Source: Parasphingopyxis sp.
GTDB taxonomy: Bacteria > Pseudomonadota > Alphaproteobacteria > Sphingomonadales > Sphingomonadaceae
DNA: 64,000 nt
Direction: 5' to 3'
Assembly: GCF_028279465.1 (NCBI RefSeq)
Contig: NZ_JANQNS010000007.1
Coordinates: 1 to 64,000 of the forward strand
Positions 59,869 through 64,000 of the stretch are shown here, piece after piece. Each line of letters opens with the position of its first letter. Within the stretch, counting starts at the first letter, position 1. The translations under genes were made by a program, and so were the position numbers. Below the pieces are notes generated by a model. The model was not told the DNA's origin and did no database searches. It saw only the letters and a program-made list of their open reading frames with translations.

Positions 59869-59922
59869 CTGTATTATTGCAGCAATACAGTGTAGTCAAT
59901 CTGCGAGATACACTGGGTGTAT
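59869..59922. promoter_or_regulatory. Two candidate operators before the DUF4386 gene
   Basis: CTGTATT (59869-59875) and AATACAG (59884-59890) form a 7-bp inverted repeat with an 8-nt spacer. ATACAC (59908-59913) and GTGTAT (59917-59922) form a 6-bp inverted repeat with a 3-nt spacer. Both lie 28-81 bp upstream of the DUF4386 ATG. No regulator gene is adjacent. The 269-nt gap to exbB holds no recognisable riboswitch. Confidence 0.5.
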
Positions 59923-60110
59923 TTCGATCCAGCGAGAAAAGGGCGGCGCGCAGACGTTTCGCCAAACCTGGCAGCATAGCTGCTCGAAGTCTTTGGCCGC
60001 CCGTCGTCCGGACGAGCTCCGGTTGTCACATAAGCCTCTCGAAATCGTAACAAAACCATCGTGTCCGGCGGCTACCCAAAACCAAGACAAAAAATCTGGG
60101 AGGGTCGGAC

Positions 60111-60872
60111 ATGCCGCGTTTAACCATGGCTGCGTTGCCTGCCGTTGTCCTTGTCATTGTCTCCGGACTGACGCTGTCGGCAGCCGCGCATGCCGCCGTG
60201 GAAGCGCCGGCCGCAGAGGTATCGCCGCTCCAGCGCCTGTTTGAGGCCGGCGGGCCGATCATCGTCATTCTCGCGATATTGGCATTGGTCGCGCTCGGTG
60301 TGGCGCTTGTTAAATTCGTCCAATTCACCCGCCTGGGTGTGGGCCGCTCCGGGTTCGTATCCGGCATCGTCGGTTCGATACAGGACAACCGCTACGACGA
60401 TGCAGTCCGCGATCTCGAACCTCGGCGCAATCCGGTGGCCCGCGTCATGGTCGCGGCAATTCGGGGCAAGACCAATGAAAGAATGAACGACACGGTCGTG
60501 CGCGAGGAAGTTGCACGTGTCGCAGAGGCGCAGCTCGACGGGCTGGAACGAGGCCTCGCCTTGCTGAGCCTGATCGCCACCATCGCGCCCCTGCTCGGTC
60601 TGCTCGGCACGGTGCTCGGCATGATCGAAGCGTTCCAGCAGATGGAAACGGTCGGCGACCGGATCGAGCCGGCGGTGCTGGCCGGCGGCATCTGGGAGGC
60701 TCTGCTGACCACAGCCGCCGGGCTCAGCGTTGCTATCCCGGCGGCGGTGTTCTTCACTTGGCTCCAGCGATCGGTCGATGTCGAGGCACAGCGCATGGAA
60801 GACGCGGCGACGCAGGTCTTCACCGCGTCGCTTTATGAAGCAGCGCCCACTGCAGAGCCGGTAATGGCCTGA
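60111..60872 (+). CDS. exbB: ExbB/TolQ-type proton channel protein
   Basis: This 253-aa protein has an N-terminal signal-like segment (MAALPAVVLVIVSGLTLSA), then the ExbB core of three helices: GGPIIVILAILALVALGVAL, LERGLALLSLIATIAPLLGL then GTVLGMIEAF, and LTTAAGLSVAIPAAVFFTWL with the conserved Thr/Ser-rich pore. It uses the proton gradient with ExbD to energise TonB. GGGAGGG sits before the ATG. Its TGA overlaps the next ATG by 1 nt. It heads a five-gene unit. Confidence 0.93.
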   Translation: MPRLTMAALPAVVLVIVSGLTLSAAAHAAVEAPAAEVSPLQRLFEAGGPIIVILAILALVALGVALVKFVQFTRLGVGRSGFVSGIVGSIQDNRYDDAVRDLEPRRNPVARVMVAAIRGKTNERMNDTVVREEVARVAEAQLDGLERGLALLSLIATIAPLLGLLGTVLGMIEAFQQMETVGDRIEPAVLAGGIWEALLTTAAGLSVAIPAAVFFTWLQRSVDVEAQRMEDAATQVFTASLYEAAPTAEPVMA

Positions 60873-61279
60873 TGCATTTCGGTCGACACCGGCGCAACAT
60901 CACGTTGCTCAATGTCACGCCGCTGATCGATGTGGTCTTCATCCTGCTCGTCTTCTTCATGCTGACAACCAATTTCGCCCGGTTCCGGTTGATCGGCGTT
61001 GAAACGCCACAGGATCGAGAGGTGGTCGAAGATCCGACCGCCGCCATCGTCATCCTGGTCAAGGCAAATGGCGATCTCGAATATGACGGCGACCCGATGA
61101 GCCGCGCGGCGATACGCGACAATGTCGAGGCCATGGTGTCGGTCGATCCGGGCCGTACCTTTCTGGTGCGGCCCGAGCTCGGCGTCACTGTTCAGGAAGC
61201 TGTCGATATCTTCCAGCTGACGCGCGATTCCGGCGCCTATTCCGTCTCCTTCGCGGGCTCCGGGGAGGACGGGGCGTGA
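60872..61279 (+). CDS. exbD: ExbD/TolR family protein, first copy
   Basis: This 135-aa protein has one TM helix with the key Asp in NVTPLIDVVFILLVFFMLTT, then a periplasmic domain (RTFLVRPELGVTVQEAVDIF). In ExbD the membrane Asp carries protons for TonB. Its ATG overlaps the exbB stop by 1 nt, and its stop overlaps the second exbD start (GTGA, 61276-61279). Two ExbD copies beside one ExbB suggest a mixed ExbD dimer. Confidence 0.92.
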   Translation: MHFGRHRRNITLLNVTPLIDVVFILLVFFMLTTNFARFRLIGVETPQDREVVEDPTAAIVILVKANGDLEYDGDPMSRAAIRDNVEAMVSVDPGRTFLVRPELGVTVQEAVDIFQLTRDSGAYSVSFAGSGEDGA

Positions 61280-61692
61280 AACTGGACCGGGAAAGGCCGA
61301 AGCGCGAGCTCATCAACATCACCCCGCTGATCGATGTGGTCTTTATTCTGCTCGTCTTCTTCATGCTGGCTGGGTCGATCGAACCCGAAGACGCCTTCCC
61401 TGTCTCGCCGGCCGCATCGGTCAGCGATATTCGCGGGGATATTCAGGACGTTGTCATCCTTGTCGACGAGGACGGCCGTGTCGCTTTGGGGGACCGCGCC
61501 ATACCGACCGGCGGCCTGGAAGCGGCTGTACGCAAGATACTGACGAACCAGCCCGACGCGCTCATTCAGGTCAAACCCGATGCCGACGCCGATGCCGTGG
61601 CGTTGATCGACATCATGGAGGATGTCCGCAGTGCAGGCGCCGAATATATCGTATTGCTGACCGTCGGTCAGCCGGAGGTAAGCGGCGTATGA
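61276..61692 (+). CDS. exbD: ExbD/TolR family protein, second copy
   Basis: This 138-aa protein also has the proton-carrying Asp, in NITPLIDVVFILLVFFMLAG, then a periplasmic domain with GDIQDVVILVDEDGRVALGD and QVKPDADADAVALIDIMEDV. It starts with GTG at 61276, 4 nt before the first ExbD stop ends. The two TM helices are nearly the same but the periplasmic parts differ, so the copies are not redundant at the TonB-contact side. The stop overlaps tonB by ATGA (61689-61692). Confidence 0.92.
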   Translation: MKLDRERPKRELINITPLIDVVFILLVFFMLAGSIEPEDAFPVSPAASVSDIRGDIQDVVILVDEDGRVALGDRAIPTGGLEAAVRKILTNQPDALIQVKPDADADAVALIDIMEDVRSAGAEYIVLLTVGQPEVSGV

Positions 61693-62417
61693 ACCGGGAG
61701 ACCAGTTGGACGAGCGCGATCGCCCCCGAACACCCGCCGATACCGAAGGACTGGCACTGGATGGCAGGCCTTGGCGTCGCCGCGCTGATACTGGTTGCGA
61801 CCGCCCTCGGTTTCGCCGAGCGCGCCATTCCCGACGCCGGCGAGGATGTCGAAGCCATGGTCGTTTCGCTGGGCGGCGGCGCGCGTACGCTGGAACCGCC
61901 GCCGCCCGGCGTCGAAACGACCGATCAGCCGAGCGTGCCCGCCGAGCGCGCCGAGGACGCGCCGCCACCCACCGCGCCGCCGCAACCACGCGCGCTGCCC
62001 AGTTTCTCGGCAAGCGACGGCCGGCCGAGTTCAGGCACAGGTGCGGGCCGTATCCCGTCACCGCCGCCTGCGGCCCGCCCGCCGCCGCCTCCGCCGCCTG
62101 CCCGGACGACACAGCTCAGTCGCAGATTCATCGACATATCGCAGCGCGCTTATATGGGTCGGATCGTCTATCCCCGCGATGCGCTCTCCCGGCAGCAGCA
62201 GGGAACCGGCATATTGCGCGTCGTCATCGATCGCAGCGGCCGGGTAGTGGAATGGCAGCTGGTCCAGTCGACCGGTCATCGCCGTCTCGACGCCGAGATC
62301 GAACGCGTCGCCCGGGAGGTTCGCCAGCTCGACCCGCTGCCGAGCGACTATGCGGGCAATCGCGCCGAAGCACGCATTCCGATTATCTTCTTCATCGAGT
62401 ATCCGGACGATGGCTGA
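61689..62417 (+). CDS. tonB: TonB energy transducer
   Basis: This 242-aa protein has a cytosolic stretch, a TM helix (MAGLGVAALILVATALGFA, about 26-44), a long Pro-rich linker with a poly-Pro block (PPPPPPPA, about 133-140), and a C-terminal TonB domain. That domain reads RIVYPRDALSRQQQGTGILR, then VVIDRSGRVVEWQLVQSTGH. It carries energy to outer-membrane receptors. Its ATG overlaps the second exbD stop, and its stop lies 8 nt inside the ABC fusion gene, so all five genes are coupled. Confidence 0.93.
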   Translation: MNRETSWTSAIAPEHPPIPKDWHWMAGLGVAALILVATALGFAERAIPDAGEDVEAMVVSLGGGARTLEPPPPGVETTDQPSVPAERAEDAPPPTAPPQPRALPSFSASDGRPSSGTGAGRIPSPPPAARPPPPPPPARTTQLSRRFIDISQRAYMGRIVYPRDALSRQQQGTGILRVVIDRSGRVVEWQLVQSTGHRRLDAEIERVAREVRQLDPLPSDYAGNRAEARIPIIFFIEYPDDG

Positions 62418-64000
62418 GCAAATGACCGACCGCGCCGTGCCGCAATCTTCGTCCGGTAGTTTGAGTTCCTCGCGCTTTGTAATGCTGGTCGGCGTAACGG
62501 CGGTGCTCTTCTTTCTGTGCCTCTTGCCGCTCGAGGCCATTCCCGAAATCCCGGTTGATATCGATAGCAAGCCCTTCTTCATTCCGCTTGTCCTCACCGC
62601 ATTGCTGCCCGCCGGGAAGCCCGGGATCGCGATCGGACTGGGCGTGGCGCTCGGTGAAGGTCTGCGCGATCTCATGGAAGGCTATGAACTCGACGATCCG
62701 ATCGGCTTCATCGGCTATGCAATCGCTTTCCCGCTGACCAGCTATGTCATTGCCGGTCGGCCGCTCAATCCTCTTCTCCTGTCATTCGGCGCCATATTTT
62801 GTGCGTTCATACAAGCGGCGTTCGAAGCGTCTTCCTTCCTGCTGTTCGGCGAGGAGAGCATCGCCATCGCGGTCCAGAGCGCGATCGGCAACACGATTAC
62901 ACACGGCATCATCTGGGGCGCGTTGCCGCTCGTCTTTCTCGTGCCTGCCTTGCACGGGCGGTTCGAGCGGTTCCTCGGCTTCGCGCCCAAAGGCCGCCAC
63001 ACAGACGCCGATCCCCTGCCGCAACCCGAAACCGGCTTCTCCGCCAGCCCTGATGCCATCGCCTGGGCAGACGGCCTGTCCTTCCGCTATCCCGGGCGCA
63101 GATCGGCTGCGCTCGACCGGCTTTCGTTCGACGTCCGGCGCGGAGAGGTTCTGGGCGTCATCGGCCGCTCGGAATCGGGCAAATCGACATTGTGCCGGGT
63201 AATGGCCGGGCTCGCGCCGAAGGCAACCGGCGGCGAAATCGCGGGGTGGCTCGAGACCCGGGGCGAGGCGGTGAAGATCGGCTTCGTGTCCGACAATCCC
63301 TCCGCCCTGATGACGCAAACCCGACCGATCCGCGAAGTCGAAGCGGCTCTTGCTCATGAAGCGACGACCGCGGAAGACGCCGAGACGAAAGCGTTGGCCG
63401 CGCTCGCCGAATTGGGGATCGGCGAGGCCGATGCCCGACGCTATGTGTGGGAATTGCCGGCGCGGGCGCAGCTGATGATCGCGCTTGCTGCGGCTACCGT
63501 CATCGAGCCGGATATACTGATCCTCGACGAGGTGGCCGCCGAACTTGATGCCGCCGGCCTCGCGCTGCTTCATTCCGTCGTCGATGCGATCCGGGACAGG
63601 GACGGCGCGGTGATCCTCGTCGACAATGATGTCGATCGCCAGTTCGCCTGGTCCGACCGCATCGCGATACTCGACGGCGGCCGCCTCGAGCGTATCGACG
63701 CGACTCACGAACTTCTGAACGACGATGAGCCACTTGCGGCCATCGGTTTTCCGCAACCGCTCGCGCTCGCTGGTAGCGCCACTCTGGACGCCGAGGACAT
63801 CCCACCATCGGCCCCGCCCGGCATTGAATGTCTGGCGATGGACGCAATCTGCTTTGCCTATGAGGACAACACGCCGATCCTTGATGGCGCGAGCCTGACC
63901 GTCCGCGCCGGCGAAATCGTGGCAGTGGCTGGCGCCAATGGCAGCGGCAAGACCAGTCTCGCCCGGCTCGCAGTGGGACTCGCCGAACCGTCGGCGGGGC
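62410..64000 (+). CDS. ECF-type importer fusion: S-component-like membrane domain with two ABC ATPase domains (cut by window end)
   Basis: The frame from ATG 62410 is open to the window end (530 codons read). Residues ~22-185 form 5-6 hydrophobic helices with short loops, S-component-like. ATPase 1 has Walker A GRSESGKST (252-260) and Walker B ILILDE (369-374), but the LSGGQ signature is replaced by ELPARAQLM and the H-loop His by Asn (LVDND). ATPase 2 begins about residue 480 with Walker A GANGSGKTS (508-516) intact; the rest is outside the window. EcfA1/A2-type domain pairs in one chain with a membrane domain are rare. Overlap with tonB is 8 nt. An EcfT-like gene would be expected just downstream. 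Confidence 0.85.
   Translation, partial: MAEQMTDRAVPQSSSGSLSSSRFVMLVGVTAVLFFLCLLPLEAIPEIPVDIDSKPFFIPLVLTALLPAGKPGIAIGLGVALGEGLRDLMEGYELDDPIGFIGYAIAFPLTSYVIAGRPLNPLLLSFGAIFCAFIQAAFEASSFLLFGEESIAIAVQSAIGNTITHGIIWGALPLVFLVPALHGRFERFLGFAPKGRHTDADPLPQPETGFSASPDAIAWADGLSFRYPGRRSAALDRLSFDVRRGEVLGVIGRSESGKSTLCRVMAGLAPKATGGEIAGWLETRGEAVKIGFVSDNPSALMTQTRPIREVEAALAHEATTAEDAETKALAALAELGIGEADARRYVWELPARAQLMIALAAATVIEPDILILDEVAAELDAAGLALLHSVVDAIRDRDGAVILVDNDVDRQFAWSDRIAILDGGRLERIDATHELLNDDEPLAAIGFPQPLALAGSATLDAEDIPPSAPPGIECLAMDAICFAYEDNTPILDGASLTVRAGEIVAVAGANGSGKTSLARLAVGLAEPSAG

Noticed and set aside
60040-60060. Pho box before exbB
   Set aside because: TTGTCACATAAG is loosely like one half-site, but no second half at the right spacing.
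59842-60110. Cobalamin or other riboswitch before the exbB-ECF unit
   Set aside because: I looked for the conserved B12-box and related cores and saw none; the gap shows only the palindromes near the DUF4386 gene.

Overview
The window looks like chromosomal DNA of a GC-rich alphaproteobacterium, most likely Sphingomonadales. The evidence is the gene families (DUF1489, a CC_3452-type small exported protein, an RpoZ and a bifunctional Rsh of alphaproteobacterial type, a CDC48-type AAA ATPase, FadJ-like and DUF885 proteins), strong GC3 codon use, and intergenic palindromic repeats of a kind seen in this order. Genes are dense, often overlapping by 1-8 nt, and no phage, insertion sequence, CRISPR array or rRNA is visible.

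Layout. 1-7.8 kb: cell-envelope genes. These are a CapA-like lipoprotein, two paralogous SleB-type cell-wall hydrolases, and between them a four-gene minus-strand O-acylation cluster (two SGNH hydrolases, an MBOAT acyltransferase, a one-TM protein). 7.8-15.5 kb: housekeeping and regulators (ArsR/SRPBCC pair, methyltransferase with a DUF2807 protein, DUF1489, a decayed tRNA, MgtE, LLM oxidoreductase, peptidylprolyl isomerase, SDR, LysR). 15.7-23 kb: CDC48-type ATPase, MFS exporter, lipid-type methyltransferase, cardiolipin-synthase-like PLD, rpoZ, and an HxlR regulator divergent from a small exported protein. 23.1-25.2 kb: the stringent-response gene rsh, whose GTG start lies inside a perfect hairpin.

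25-50 kb is a catabolic region. It holds tryptophan 2,3-dioxygenase, thiolase, glutaryl-CoA dehydrogenase coupled to a class III CoA-transferase, hppD-hmgA for tyrosine, two acyl-CoA dehydrogenases in all, a FadJ-like fusion, an acyl-CoA synthetase, and a six-gene minus-strand operon (phosphotransferase, three SDRs, aldo/keto reductase, thioesterase). Together these suggest conversion of aromatic amino acids and unusual (perhaps hydroxylated) acyl-CoAs to central metabolites.

50-59 kb holds exported hydrolases (DUF885, amidohydrolase, L,D-transpeptidase, M28 peptidase) and a phage-shock operon (53-aa exported peptide, PspA, PspC) behind a well-spaced sigma-54 promoter. A decayed copy of the L,D-transpeptidase tail lies after the M28 gene.

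60.1 kb to the window end is the most unusual locus: exbB-exbD-exbD-tonB, each overlapping the next, running into a gene that fuses an S-component-like membrane domain to two ABC ATPase domains (ECF-type). The first ATPase has a degraded signature motif and H-loop. This looks like one transcription unit pairing an outer-membrane energiser with an inner-membrane vitamin/metal-type importer. The gene is cut by the window end.

Two families of intergenic palindromes are present. One is a ~138-bp composite element seen twice (window start, and 18053-18190), whose stems differ by compensatory changes. The other is a ~174-bp inverted repeat at 45122-45295. Calls rest on reading motifs and translations only; no searches were run.
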